This document shows positions 16,811 through 26,888 of a stretch of 64,000 nt of DNA, piece by piece (position 1 is the stretch's first letter; each line of letters starts with the position of its first letter). Source of the DNA: Chryseobacterium geocarposphaerae (GTDB lineage Bacteria > Bacteroidota > Bacteroidia > Flavobacteriales > Weeksellaceae); NCBI RefSeq assembly GCF_002797535.1, contig NZ_PGFD01000001.1:1736001-1800000 (forward strand), written 5' to 3'. Position numbers and translations under genes: made by a program. The notes beneath the pieces are model-generated. The model was given only the letters and a program-made list of their open reading frames with translations, did not search any database and had not been told where the DNA came from.

Positions 16811-18412
16811 TTATCTTCTAGTTCTATTCTTATCATTAGTTCTAGCATCCTGAGCTACACGGAATCCAATCCAACCATAAGCTGTATTTTGGTCCTTATA
16901 TCTTCTTTGCCCCGGATCTAACCAATAAGCAGTATCTTGCCAAGAACCTCCTTTTACTACTCTTACATCGTTTGAGATAGCAGATGTTCTGTCTTTAGTA
17001 TCCTTCTGCATGATTACTTTACCATTTGCATCTACAATAAATCTCTTTTTAGGAGAGTTGTACATATCAAAAGTAGTAGCAGAATCTGATGCATTTCTAT
17101 AATCTAGAGAAGATTGTCTATCACCATCTCTAAAGTTTCTATAGTCAGCAATAGTTTGTCTTTCAAATTGACCAGGTAAATTTTTGTAAACTAATCTACC
17201 ATCAGCCAGTGTATCGTATTTAATATTACTTTCATCAACCACTTTGTAAGTACCGTCTCCGTTTCTTACAATTGCCTGAGGCATATTACCTCTGTAGTAG
17301 TTGAAATCACTGTAATCTTCATCAATAATAGGTCTGTAAACATCTGCAGTCCATTCAGAAACGTTTCCGTACATACCATAGATACCTAAGTTGTTAGATG
17401 GATACTTTCTTACATCAGCTGTTAATGCAGAACCGTCATTTTTCCATCCAGCAGGTCCGGAGTAGTCACCTTTACCTTGTTTGAAGTTTTCAAGCAACAT
17501 TCCTTTTTCTCTACCTTTTGTACCTCTTAAAGATTCAATTCCTGGAGCTTTACCTTGATAGTTATTATATTCTCTGTTTTTCTCCATTCCTAATGCTGCA
17601 TATTCCCATTCAACTTCTGTAGGAAGTCTGAATTTCTGAACCATTGCAGAACCAGGAGAAGCGTTTGCAGCAAGAAGTCTTTGGTTGGTAGTTTTCATAC
17701 CAGATTTCTGCTGTCTTCTTTGCTGATTGATATATCCCTGCATCTCAGGATCATTCGATTTGAATTTATCCATATTGAAAGCAGTACCACCCTGATTATT
17801 AGACTCGTTGATATACAAATCCTTTGCGATGATACCAGCATTCATCAATGCCTTTTCATTAGCTCTGTCTGTTAACCACTCACAATATCTGTTTGCTTGT
17901 GTCCAAGAAACTCCTACTACCGGATAGTAGTCATATTCCGGAGAACGGAAATAAGTTTCATTGAAATCATTTCTAGATAGTTTGTTGTCCCACAACAAAG
18001 TATCCGGCAATGCGCCATTGTAAATTTCTTTGAAGCTTGGATCACTTGGTGGGAATACATACTTCAACCATGTAAGGTATTCGCGGTATTCGTAGTTAGT
18101 AATTTCAGTTTCTCCGATAAAGAATGAACTTACCTGCATTCTGCGAGGCGTGTTATTCCAATCATGCATAACATCATCTTTCACTAATCCCATTGTAAAA
18201 GTTCCACCTTCTACATATACCATTCCCGGCCACCCTTTCTGCTGCTGTTGCTTTCCTGCAAAAAACCAACCTTGTTTTTCGTTTGGTTTCCAACCTGTCT
18301 TGCTGACAAATTTTTTAGTACCACCTCCTTTGCTGGTACCTGACCCTCCACAACTGGTTAATGCAAGTGTAGAACTTAATGCTATTAATGAAAACAACTT
18401 TAGTTTTTTCAT
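16811..18412 (-). CDS. gldJ: Gliding motility lipoprotein GldJ
   Basis: The 533-residue lipoprotein starts at 18412 (MKKLKLFSLIALS, lipobox TSC); the longer frame to 18460 would spoil the signal peptide. It has the formylglycine-generating-enzyme/sulfatase-modifying fold: GGTFTMG near the start, TEITNYEYREYL, VSWTQANRYCEWL, FRLPTEVEWEYAA, GNVSEWTADVYR and VVKGGSW in order. A ~140-residue insert holding GldJ-type segments sits before the last motif. GldJ stabilises GldK and is needed for T9SS function and gliding. It is divergent from porU-porV, a conserved arrangement. Confidence 0.93.
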   Translation of the reverse strand: MKKLKLFSLIALSSTLALTSCGGSGTSKGGGTKKFVSKTGWKPNEKQGWFFAGKQQQQKGWPGMVYVEGGTFTMGLVKDDVMHDWNNTPRRMQVSSFFIGETEITNYEYREYLTWLKYVFPPSDPSFKEIYNGALPDTLLWDNKLSRNDFNETYFRSPEYDYYPVVGVSWTQANRYCEWLTDRANEKALMNAGIIAKDLYINESNNQGGTAFNMDKFKSNDPEMQGYINQQRRQQKSGMKTTNQRLLAANASPGSAMVQKFRLPTEVEWEYAALGMEKNREYNNYQGKAPGIESLRGTKGREKGMLLENFKQGKGDYSGPAGWKNDGSALTADVRKYPSNNLGIYGMYGNVSEWTADVYRPIIDEDYSDFNYYRGNMPQAIVRNGDGTYKVVDESNIKYDTLADGRLVYKNLPGQFERQTIADYRNFRDGDRQSSLDYRNASDSATTFDMYNSPKKRFIVDANGKVIMQKDTKDRTSAISNDVRVVKGGSWQDTAYWLDPGQRRYKDQNTAYGWIGFRVAQDARTNDKNRTRR

Positions 18413-18575
18413 AGTCGATTTAAATATTTTCAAAGTACAAAGAAAAAATAAATTATTCAATAAATCAAGAAAGATTTGATTTTTTTGAAAAACGATAACA
18501 AATTAATTTTATTGTATCACAATTTAATTATAAAATTTTCATTTATTTTGTAATTCAGAAATTTCAATAATAAAT

Positions 18576-21500
18576 ATGAAACAAAAAGTATCGATTTTAT
18601 TCCTATTCGCTTTTGTATCATCATTTTGGGCTCAAAGAACAACCATTGAATGGAACGGCTCTAAAATCCAAGATTTTGGTGAAACAAAACTGAATCTCCC
18701 AAATTTCAAAAACGAGGGGTTTTCATTTGGCCAAAATAATATTTTTATATCAACTAAACAAAAAATAGGAGAAAGAGATTTAAAAGTTTCAAATCTAAAC
18801 TGGGAAGCCGTTTCGTATAAAGAATTGTATGAAATTAAAAAGGATCTTCTTCCTAACCGTGATATTGCCGATATCAGTTATTATTATTTTGAAGGGGAAA
18901 GATATGCGAGCATTTCTGTTGCTTTATTTAAGAACGAAAAGGGAAAAATACTAAGGCTTTCTTCATTCGACGTTAACGAATCCACTGTCAGTACAAAAAA
19001 TATTGCTGCTAAAGTAGGAACTACTGCCAATCCTCTTTCTACCGGTACTTTTTACAAGATAAAAGTAGACAAATCAGGTATTTTTAAAATTACTACTCAA
19101 TTTTTAAAAGATAACGGAATCAATCCTAGTTCGATAAACCCTAAGAACTTCAGAATTTATGGAAACGGAGGAATTATGCTTCCTGAACATAACCAAGATG
19201 TAAAATATAGTGCTCTTCAGGAAAATGCCATCCAGGTTGTAGGAGAAGATGACGGTGTGTGGAATGATAACGATTATGCTATTTTCTATGCGCAAGGGCC
19301 TAATGGATATAATCTGTATGATAAATCCAACGGGAATGGTTTTAAGAGATACGAAACAAGAAATAATGTGAGTAATAACGTAAAAAATATCTACGAAGAC
19401 TATTCTTATTATTTCATCAATTTTGATAAAGGAGCCGGAAAAAGAGTTCAGTCAGCGGACATCAACCTTCCTTCTACTCCACTAATTACGAGATACGATA
19501 GTTATCAGGTAGTTAATAATGACCAAAAAAACCTGTTAAAAATAGGTAGAATCTGGGTGGAAGATTCTCCTTTTACTACCGATAAAACTGTAACATTCAC
19601 CACCAACTCACCAATACAGGGCGGAGATATAATACGATATAAAGCACAGGTAATCGGGTTTAAGTCCCAGCAGAATTCAGTTGAATTTAACATTAATAAT
19701 CAAAATTTCGTAACACGTTTGGTTCCACCAAACGATCCAAACTATGTATATGATTATCTTCCATTGAAATATGAAGGAACCTTAAATAATTTACAAGGAA
19801 ATCAAATTACCCTTACCTGCAAACCTAACATCAGTACAAATCCTAACGGAGTATTTTATTTTGACTACCTGGAAGTTCAGTATAAAGAAAACTTAAGTTT
19901 CAACGGTTCACAAATGAACTTCAGAGATTTTTCTCTTGTAAGCGGGAGCAATACATCATACGGGTTTAGCATTAATAATGCATCAGCTATTGAACAAGTC
20001 TGGGATGTTACCGACATTACAAATGCAACAAGGAGAGTAAATAAAGCCACAGGAAATACTATTTTTAATTTTGGATATGTTGCTTCTGACCAGAATTTCA
20101 ATAATGAATTTGTCGCTTTCAGATCTGATGCGGCTTATTCTCCTCAATTTGTTGAAAGAATCGGAAATCAGAATCTATCAGGATTACAAAATGTGGATTA
20201 CCTGATCCTTACCACTCCTGAAATGATGGGACAGGCGCAAAGATTAGCGAGTTACCACCAGACAAAAAACAGTTTTAATGTACAAATCGTAGATATTAAT
20301 AAAGTATACAATGAATTTGGCAGCGGAAGCAGAGATCTTACAGCGATCAGAGATTTTGTTACTAAACTTAATACTCCACTGGGAAGTTTAAAATATGTTT
20401 TTATATTGGGAGATGCTTCTTATGATTATAAAAACAGAATTCCAAACAACACGAATGTTGTTCCAAGTTACCAGAGTGAAGAGTCTCAGGATTTTGTAAG
20501 CTCGTTTGTAACAGACGACTATATTGTGATGACCAGCACGCAGCCTCCAACAAATTTATTAATTTATAACACCTTGCCAGATCTTCCAGTAGGTAGAATT
20601 CCTGCCGCAAATGTAACCGAAGCTACCAACATGATAGACAAAACGCTGGCTTACTATAATTCTTTATCCGGTCAGTCCACTCCTTTCGGAGAATGGAAAA
20701 TGAAGCTTGATTTTGTAGTAGATGACGACAACGATGGTGGCACTCCTTTCCATACTGTAATGAATAATACACTGGTAAATACATTTGAAACAGGAACGCT
20801 CCTTAAAGAATACAATGTAAGAAAACTGTATTTAGATGCATTCCAGGCTCAAAGTACCGCGGGGGGACAGCGTTATCCACAAGTAAACCAAGCTATCTCT
20901 AATGATATAGGAAACAGTCTGTACCTGTTCTATTTTGGGCATGGAGGAATCAATGGCTGGTCACAGGAAAGAGTATTAACTTCTGATGAAGTACAAAATG
21001 CCAATAATTTTTCTAAAGTTTACAGCAGATTCCCATTTGTTTCCACTATCACCTGTGAATTTACGCTTTGGGATGAACCAAGTACTTTTTCTGTAGGAGA
21101 ACAATTTATAAAGCTAAAACAGGGAGGAGCTGCTGCTATGATTACTTCCAGCCGCGCTGTTGGTGTAGATTATGGAATACAGTTCACCAATCTTTACACA
21201 CAGCAGATGTTTAAACTTACCAATGATGATTTTATCACTATTGGGAATGCACATTTAAATGCAAAAAAACTAAAACCCGGAGATTCGAACCATTTAAAAG
21301 TAAACTTTCTGGGAGATCCGGCTATGAAATTGAGCAGACCTCAAAGATTATTGGTAATAGATAATATAGAAACTCCTGTTCCGGGATTAATAAGAGGGCT
21401 TGATTTTGTTAAAATAAAAGGACACATCAACAATCCTAACGGAACTACCAATACTACGTTTAACGGAAGGGTTGTTATTAATATTTTCGATAAGAGACTC

Positions 21501-22472
21501 AATAAAGCTACCTTAAACAATGATGGAAACCTAACTCCTGTATTAAACTATACTGAAGAAGGAAGTGCTATCGTAAAAGCTTCAGGAATGGCTGTAAATG
21601 GAGTTTTCACTATTGAATTCTATGTTCCGAAGGATATCAATTATGCAGTAGGTGAAGGAAGGCTATTAGGCTATGCAGACAATAAAGCGACTGATGTTTT
21701 CAATAATCAGGCTGTACAGGTAGGTGATATTAATCCTAACGGAATCAATGATAATGAACCACCAAAAGTAAAGTTATACATGAATAACACTAACTTCGCG
21801 GATGGAGGTATTACAGATCAAAATCCTATGTTGCTTGCCTGCGTTACTGATGATACAGGAATAAATTCTACAGGATCTGGTATTGGTCACGATATTACCG
21901 TATATTTAGACGGTCAAATTATTAATACCGTTGTATTGAATGATTTCTACGCTTCAGGAGAAGGAAATGGATGCTTAAGTCCTAGTTTGGCAGATTATCA
22001 AAAAGGAAATGTAACATATCCTTTCCGGAATCTGGCAATAGGTCAACATCAATTAACATTTAAAGTTTGGGATATAAACAATAATTCGACAACTGCTACG
22101 TTAAATTTTGAGGTTAAGGATGAAGCCGACCAGCATTTAATTATCAACAGACCATTAAACTGGCCAAATCCGTTTACTAATAAGACCTATATACAATTTG
22201 AGCATAATTGTGATGATATTTTAGATGTACATGTTCAAATTTATACCATAACAGGAAAATTAGTAAGAACTTTGTCTCAGGCAGTGGTTGCAGAACCCTT
22301 CTTACAGGGCTTTAGAACACCTCGTCAAGCAATAGAATGGGACGGAAAAGACGATTTTGGTGATACAGTAGCAAAAGGTACGTATATTTTTAAGATATTT
22401 GCAAAAAGTCAAAATCAAGAAAAATGTAAAGGAAGTGCTACAGCTGTAGAAAAAATGGTACTTTTGAAATAA
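18576..22472 (+). CDS. porU: Type IX secretion system sortase PorU
   Basis: The 1298-residue surface protease has a signal peptide (MKQKVSILFLFAFVSSFWA), a long N-terminal beta region, a gingipain-type C25 peptidase domain (about 500-890) and a C-terminal FlgD-like region. The catalytic pair is visible: His789 in YFGHGG and Cys827 in TCEF, with ITSSRAV beyond. It removes the sorting domain of exported cargo and attaches the cargo to the surface. The C-terminal sorting-like end (WPNPFTNKTYIQF, YIFKIFAKS) is typical. It is followed by porV after 61 bp and should process the T9SS substrate at 49.3-50.9 kb. Confidence 0.94.
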   Translation: MKQKVSILFLFAFVSSFWAQRTTIEWNGSKIQDFGETKLNLPNFKNEGFSFGQNNIFISTKQKIGERDLKVSNLNWEAVSYKELYEIKKDLLPNRDIADISYYYFEGERYASISVALFKNEKGKILRLSSFDVNESTVSTKNIAAKVGTTANPLSTGTFYKIKVDKSGIFKITTQFLKDNGINPSSINPKNFRIYGNGGIMLPEHNQDVKYSALQENAIQVVGEDDGVWNDNDYAIFYAQGPNGYNLYDKSNGNGFKRYETRNNVSNNVKNIYEDYSYYFINFDKGAGKRVQSADINLPSTPLITRYDSYQVVNNDQKNLLKIGRIWVEDSPFTTDKTVTFTTNSPIQGGDIIRYKAQVIGFKSQQNSVEFNINNQNFVTRLVPPNDPNYVYDYLPLKYEGTLNNLQGNQITLTCKPNISTNPNGVFYFDYLEVQYKENLSFNGSQMNFRDFSLVSGSNTSYGFSINNASAIEQVWDVTDITNATRRVNKATGNTIFNFGYVASDQNFNNEFVAFRSDAAYSPQFVERIGNQNLSGLQNVDYLILTTPEMMGQAQRLASYHQTKNSFNVQIVDINKVYNEFGSGSRDLTAIRDFVTKLNTPLGSLKYVFILGDASYDYKNRIPNNTNVVPSYQSEESQDFVSSFVTDDYIVMTSTQPPTNLLIYNTLPDLPVGRIPAANVTEATNMIDKTLAYYNSLSGQSTPFGEWKMKLDFVVDDDNDGGTPFHTVMNNTLVNTFETGTLLKEYNVRKLYLDAFQAQSTAGGQRYPQVNQAISNDIGNSLYLFYFGHGGINGWSQERVLTSDEVQNANNFSKVYSRFPFVSTITCEFTLWDEPSTFSVGEQFIKLKQGGAAAMITSSRAVGVDYGIQFTNLYTQQMFKLTNDDFITIGNAHLNAKKLKPGDSNHLKVNFLGDPAMKLSRPQRLLVIDNIETPVPGLIRGLDFVKIKGHINNPNGTTNTTFNGRVVINIFDKRLNKATLNNDGNLTPVLNYTEEGSAIVKASGMAVNGVFTIEFYVPKDINYAVGEGRLLGYADNKATDVFNNQAVQVGDINPNGINDNEPPKVKLYMNNTNFADGGITDQNPMLLACVTDDTGINSTGSGIGHDITVYLDGQIINTVVLNDFYASGEGNGCLSPSLADYQKGNVTYPFRNLAIGQHQLTFKVWDINNNSTTATLNFEVKDEADQHLIINRPLNWPNPFTNKTYIQFEHNCDDILDVHVQIYTITGKLVRTLSQAVVAEPFLQGFRTPRQAIEWDGKDDFGDTVAKGTYIFKIFAKSQNQEKCKGSATAVEKMVLLK

Positions 22473-22533
22473 TTTTAAAATGACAAAAACAATAATATTA
22501 ATAAAAAACTGATAATATATTAAAAGACAACAT

Positions 22534-23697
22534 ATGAATTTAACTACTAAACTGCTATTAGGAATAGGTTTAAGTGCTGGTTTTTTAGGCTATTCACAAG
22601 ATTTGAGCAAGGTGAATCCTGTATTAACCGGAGCTCCTTTTCTAAGAATTGCACCAGACGCAAGAGCCGGAGGTATGGGAGATCAAGGGGTTGCTACTTC
22701 TCCAGATGCATTTTCTCAATTTTGGAATGCCGCAAAATATCCTTTTAGCAGAACAAGTTCTTCCTTTGGTATAAATTATACACCATATATGGGAAAGCTT
22801 ACGAATGATGTTTTCCTTCTTTATGCAGCTTTTCATAAGTTTTTAGGACAAGAAGAAAGATCTACTATCTCTGCGAGTATTTACTATTTCAATATGGGAG
22901 AAGTTAATCTTACCTCTTTCGTAGATAATCAGGTACAGTCTAACGGGGTTTCTAAACCAAACGAATTCTCTATTGACGTAGCTTATGCTCTAAAGCTTTC
23001 TGATTCTTTCTCAGGAGCTGTTACCGGTAGATTCATTCGTTCAGACTTAGCCGGAGGATTCAATACTGATACAACGTTGAAGCCTGCTAACTCTTTTGCA
23101 GTTGATATTTCTGCATATTATACCTCTCCTAAGTTTTCCAGCTTTGGAGGTATGGACGGAAAATTGAATGGAGGTTTTGCTCTTCAAAACTTAGGCCCGA
23201 AATTGGATTATACAGGTAATGAAGAATCCAGATCTTATCTTCCTACAATGGCAAGATTAGGGGTAGGTTATGATATGTATCTTGATGACATGAACAAAAT
23301 TGGTCTTAGTGTAGAAGGTTCAAAAATTTTGGTTCCTGGTTCTGAATTTACAGGTCAGTATGATGTTAACAGAAATCCAATCTATGCAGTTCCAAATGTA
23401 GGACCTATTGCAGGGATTGGAAAATCTTTCAAAAACAAAAACTCTATCATGTATAGCGGTGCATTAGAATATTCTTATGACAACGCTTTTGCAGTGAGAA
23501 CTGGTTATTTCCACGAAAGTGAAGAACAGGGAGCAAGACAATATGCGACTGCAGGTATCGGATTAAAATACCGTTCTTTCGGACTTGACGTATCTTACCT
23601 GATCAATATGTCTAAAATTAATACGGCTCTAGATAATACGCTTCGTTTCGGTTTAACCTGGAACATCGGAGAGGAAACATCTAATGTAGATTATTAA
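22534..23697 (+). CDS. porV: Type IX secretion system outer-membrane protein PorV
   Basis: The 387-residue FadL-like barrel has a signal peptide (MNLTTKLLLGIGLSAGFLGYS) and PFLRIAPDARAGGMGDQGVA at the mature start, the PorV signature. FWNAAKYPF follows, then repeated beta strands and a terminal LRFGLTWNIG. PorV collects cargo from the SprA translocon and hands it to PorU. It is co-directional with porU and followed by a terminator. Confidence 0.95.
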   Translation: MNLTTKLLLGIGLSAGFLGYSQDLSKVNPVLTGAPFLRIAPDARAGGMGDQGVATSPDAFSQFWNAAKYPFSRTSSSFGINYTPYMGKLTNDVFLLYAAFHKFLGQEERSTISASIYYFNMGEVNLTSFVDNQVQSNGVSKPNEFSIDVAYALKLSDSFSGAVTGRFIRSDLAGGFNTDTTLKPANSFAVDISAYYTSPKFSSFGGMDGKLNGGFALQNLGPKLDYTGNEESRSYLPTMARLGVGYDMYLDDMNKIGLSVEGSKILVPGSEFTGQYDVNRNPIYAVPNVGPIAGIGKSFKNKNSIMYSGALEYSYDNAFAVRTGYFHESEEQGARQYATAGIGLKYRSFGLDVSYLINMSKINTALDNTLRFGLTWNIGEETSNVDY

Positions 23698-23718
23698 ATA
23701 AACATAATATAAAAGCTC

Positions 23719-23748
23719 AAAAAAGTCTCATTTTTATGAGGCTTTTTT
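23719..23748 (+). terminator. Terminator of porU-porV
   Basis: Stem AAAAAAGTCTCAT / ATGAGGCTTTTTT with a short T loop and one G-T pair, running into ATTTTT. Confidence 0.8.
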
Positions 23749-23773
23749 ATTTTTCAATAATTATTTTTGTAAT

Positions 23774-26056
23774 ATGAACTATTCATCGGAGCTCAAAAAA
23801 TTCGTCACCAGCCAATACGTGTATTCTGCTATCAGAATTACGCTGGCGACAGTTTTACCATGCTTAGTTCTTGCGCATTTCGGAATCTTAAAAGAATACT
23901 TTTTATTTCCTCTGGGAACCAGTTTTGTAGCTTTAACAGATCAGCCCGGTCCCTTTATTCGTAGAAGAAATGCTTTAGCTTTTGCTATTATTTGCTTTGT
24001 TGTCGTTGCTCTTATTGCCAGTCTGGTAATGACCGTTAAAATCCTTGTTTTTGCAGAGATTATTGTTTTCGGAATGTTTTTCTCTTTAATTGGAGTTTAC
24101 GGACAGAGATTAGCAGCGGTCGGTTCTCTTTCTTTAGTTGTACTCGCTATTTTTATTGACGGGCATCTTACCGGAACTAACATCCTTAAAAGTTTACTGA
24201 TCTTCGCTTCAGGTTGTATTTGGTTTTTATTGATATTCTTAATTGTAACAACCATTCAGCCTTATAAACTGGCAAGCCAGATGATTGGGGAAAACTACCT
24301 TCAACTTGCCGAGTTTTTAAAGATAAAAGCGAATTACTATCAAAAAAATCCGGATTTTGATAAGCTTTCCATTCAGGTAATAGCCAAACAGATTGAAATC
24401 AAAAATCTGCAGGAAGATACCCGCGAAACGGTGTTTAAGACCAGAACCATTGTCAACGAATCTACCACAACCAGCCGTTTGCTGATGTTGATGTTCCTGA
24501 ATTCAATGGATCTCCATGAAAAGCTGATGACTTCAGAAAGTGATTATCAACAACTTCAGCAAAGTTTTGATGACAGTATGATTTTGGTAAACATTCATGA
24601 TTACCTGAATCTGCTTGCCGAAGAGATCACCAATATCGGAATCGCCCTTCAGATCGGAACAAGAGCAAAACCTATGTTCGATCTGGAACTCGAATTAAAA
24701 AAATTAAATCACCTTTATTTTGATCTGAGAAACGAGCGAATTTCACCTGATAACTTTGAGAATTTCATGATTCTGCGCCAGATATTAATGCGTATTGATG
24801 AAATCACCAAAGAGATCAACGAAATCTATAAGGTCTTTTCCCAAAATGTAAAACTGGCAAAAAGTCTGTCTACCGGCTTAGATCTTAGAAAATTCATGCC
24901 GAATGAAGAGAAGATTAATTTTAAAGTTTTAAGAAACAATATATCACTTTCTTCCTTACACTTCCGTCATGCTTTAAGAATCACCATTGCCTTATTGCTC
25001 GGATATTCATTTTCTTTATTTCAGTTTTTGGGAATCGGTCATACTTATTGGATTTTGATTACCATTACGGCAATTTTAAAACCCGCTTACTCCATCACCA
25101 AACAAAGAAACCTTCTCCGTTTGTACGGAACGATTGCGGGAGCTATTATTGCGTATGGAATCCTGCATTATATACATATTAATGAGGTTTTGTTTACCAT
25201 ACTTCTTTTAAGTATGGTGATGTGTTTCAGCTTTTTAAAAGGAAAATATTTTTGGGCAGTTCTATTTATGACCATTTATGTTTTTCTAAGCTTTAATTTT
25301 CTAAGTCCCGGAAATGTAAATATTATCTTTAAAGACAGAATTCTGGATACGATGATTGCCGGAATTATTGCTTCCTTGGTTTCTTATGTTGTGCTTCCTG
25401 TTTGGGAGCATACCCAGAATTTAGAATTAATGAAAAAATCAGCAGAATCTAATTTCCTTTATTTTCAAAGCGTTATTTCCAAATTTTTAGATGAAGATTT
25501 TGATATTGAGGATTATAAAATGAAGCGTAAAAATGCGATCATCTCATTAGCCAATCTTTCCGACAGTTTCCAGAGAATGATCTCAGAACCCAAAAATCAG
25601 CAGAAAAAACTGGAAGTGGTTCATCAGTTTGTAGCAACTTCACATCTGATTACCGCTTATACTGCTTCGCTTTCCCAGTATGTAAAAAATGATGAAAAAT
25701 ACCCTGAAATAGATTCGGAAGGATGGGGTAAAAAAATAGAAGCAGAGCTTCAGCAGATTTCCAATCTTTTGAATGGAGATAAAATCAGCGAATCCCTAAA
25801 AATGAAAAGCCGTATTGAGCCTGAAGATTCTTCTTTTGACGATCTGATCTTAAAAAGAAAAACCGAGCTTGCCGAACACGAAGCCAGAAACTACAGGGAT
25901 CCCAGCAAAATTTCACATCTAACTGAGCTGAAAAACGTTCATGATATCCTGGAGCTTATTTATGATGTGGCCAAAGAACAGCGAAAAGTAATTGAAAAGT
26001 ACAGAAATGAATCAGAAGGCGCAGCAGCTTCTGAACCTATTCCTCAACAATCGTAA
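23774..26056 (+). CDS. FUSC-family inner-membrane protein (YccS-like)
   Basis: The 760-residue protein has two blocks of membrane helices (about 18-165 and 395-545), each followed by a helical cytoplasmic stretch. This matches the duplicated FUSC/YccS layout related to aromatic-acid exporters. FRHALRITIALLLGYSF and HTYWILITITAILKPAYS are the family's second membrane block; KQRNLLRLYGTIAGA is the conserved loop. Transported substrate is unknown. The 3' end overlaps the convergent phosphopantetheinyl transferase gene by 20 bp. TATTTTTG at 23762-23769 is a candidate -7 box. Confidence 0.88.
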   Translation: MNYSSELKKFVTSQYVYSAIRITLATVLPCLVLAHFGILKEYFLFPLGTSFVALTDQPGPFIRRRNALAFAIICFVVVALIASLVMTVKILVFAEIIVFGMFFSLIGVYGQRLAAVGSLSLVVLAIFIDGHLTGTNILKSLLIFASGCIWFLLIFLIVTTIQPYKLASQMIGENYLQLAEFLKIKANYYQKNPDFDKLSIQVIAKQIEIKNLQEDTRETVFKTRTIVNESTTTSRLLMLMFLNSMDLHEKLMTSESDYQQLQQSFDDSMILVNIHDYLNLLAEEITNIGIALQIGTRAKPMFDLELELKKLNHLYFDLRNERISPDNFENFMILRQILMRIDEITKEINEIYKVFSQNVKLAKSLSTGLDLRKFMPNEEKINFKVLRNNISLSSLHFRHALRITIALLLGYSFSLFQFLGIGHTYWILITITAILKPAYSITKQRNLLRLYGTIAGAIIAYGILHYIHINEVLFTILLLSMVMCFSFLKGKYFWAVLFMTIYVFLSFNFLSPGNVNIIFKDRILDTMIAGIIASLVSYVVLPVWEHTQNLELMKKSAESNFLYFQSVISKFLDEDFDIEDYKMKRKNAIISLANLSDSFQRMISEPKNQQKKLEVVHQFVATSHLITAYTASLSQYVKNDEKYPEIDSEGWGKKIEAELQQISNLLNGDKISESLKMKSRIEPEDSSFDDLILKRKTELAEHEARNYRDPSKISHLTELKNVHDILELIYDVAKEQRKVIEKYRNESEGAAASEPIPQQS

Positions 26057-26651
26057 AGCAATACTCATCAAAAAATTCTACTCTGGCTTTCAATTCATCG
26101 GAGATATGATCATCATGTACTCTACATTTGATGTGATGAAGATGCTTTAATTCGAATGGTCTTACTTCATAATGTTTTTTCAAAGACCAGTGCTTGGAAT
26201 GGTGAATTTTATACATACTTTCCTTTACACTCCAAATAATGGTATAAAAAGTAACTTCATTATCAAAAGGAATAAACCCCCGCTCGTTTTCATAAGTGAA
26301 TTTATCAATTACCCTTAAAATCTTAGGATTAAATTTTTCCAGATCAATCCCTATTTTATTTTTGGAAATGGCAATGGCAGCAAAAGGAAAAGAATGGGTA
26401 ATGGAAATTTCTGCATCTTTAGGAGAAAGAAATGGTTCTCTTTCTTTATATAATATTTTAGAATTTGGCTTCAGACCTTTCAATAGTTTTCTCACCATTA
26501 ATACTTCCAATAATTTTTTCGGATGATAATCCTTTACTTTTTCGGCATTTTCAGGCTCTAAAAGTTCATCAGGATTCAATTCTTCGTTTTCATCATATTT
26601 CCAAACAAGAATTGTAGCAGTGTCATCAGAAAAATCACGATAAAGAGGCAT
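26037..26651 (-). CDS. 4'-phosphopantetheinyl transferase superfamily protein
   Basis: The 204-residue enzyme transfers the phosphopantetheine arm from CoA to a carrier-protein serine. SITHS (83-87), GIDLE (101-105, Mg-binding Asp/Glu) and WSVKESMYK (140-148, catalytic Glu and Lys) are in the right order and spacing for a Sfp/AcpT-type monomeric enzyme. The acceptor could be the fatty-acid ACP or a secondary carrier; no synthase lies nearby. The gene ends inside the 3' end of the FUSC gene. Confidence 0.9.
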   Translation of the reverse strand: MPLYRDFSDDTATILVWKYDENEELNPDELLEPENAEKVKDYHPKKLLEVLMVRKLLKGLKPNSKILYKEREPFLSPKDAEISITHSFPFAAIAISKNKIGIDLEKFNPKILRVIDKFTYENERGFIPFDNEVTFYTIIWSVKESMYKIHHSKHWSLKKHYEVRPFELKHLHHIKCRVHDDHISDELKARVEFFDEYCFTIVEE

Positions 26652-26842
26652 TCTTTTTTTCGATAAAAGTAATGAAAAGAAATTATATAAAAATTAAAGA
26701 CTAAAAAACGAAATGAGGCCGCTTAAAAAACATGTAAAGATTATTGAAAACTTGAATAATTTTCTTCATATAGCATTCGGTCTACCTATTTTAATATTTT
26801 TTCATCTCAAAACAAGATGTTTTATATCTAAATTATATGTTG

Positions 26843-26850
26843 TAATTTTG
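26843..26850 (+). promoter_or_regulatory. Candidate -7 box of ahcY
   Basis: TAATTTTG fits TAnnTTTG, 38 bp before the ahcY start. The -33 position is T-rich but lacks a clear TTG. The rest of the 237-bp spacer (26652-26888) shows no gene or RNA motif I recognise. Confidence 0.45.
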
Positions 26851-26888
26851 CAATTCGTTATAAACCGAAATAAAATTATTCATCAGAT

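Noticed and set aside
26652..26888. SAH or SAM riboswitch before ahcY
   Set aside because: No conserved core of a known SAH/SAM aptamer could be traced in the 237-bp spacer by eye.
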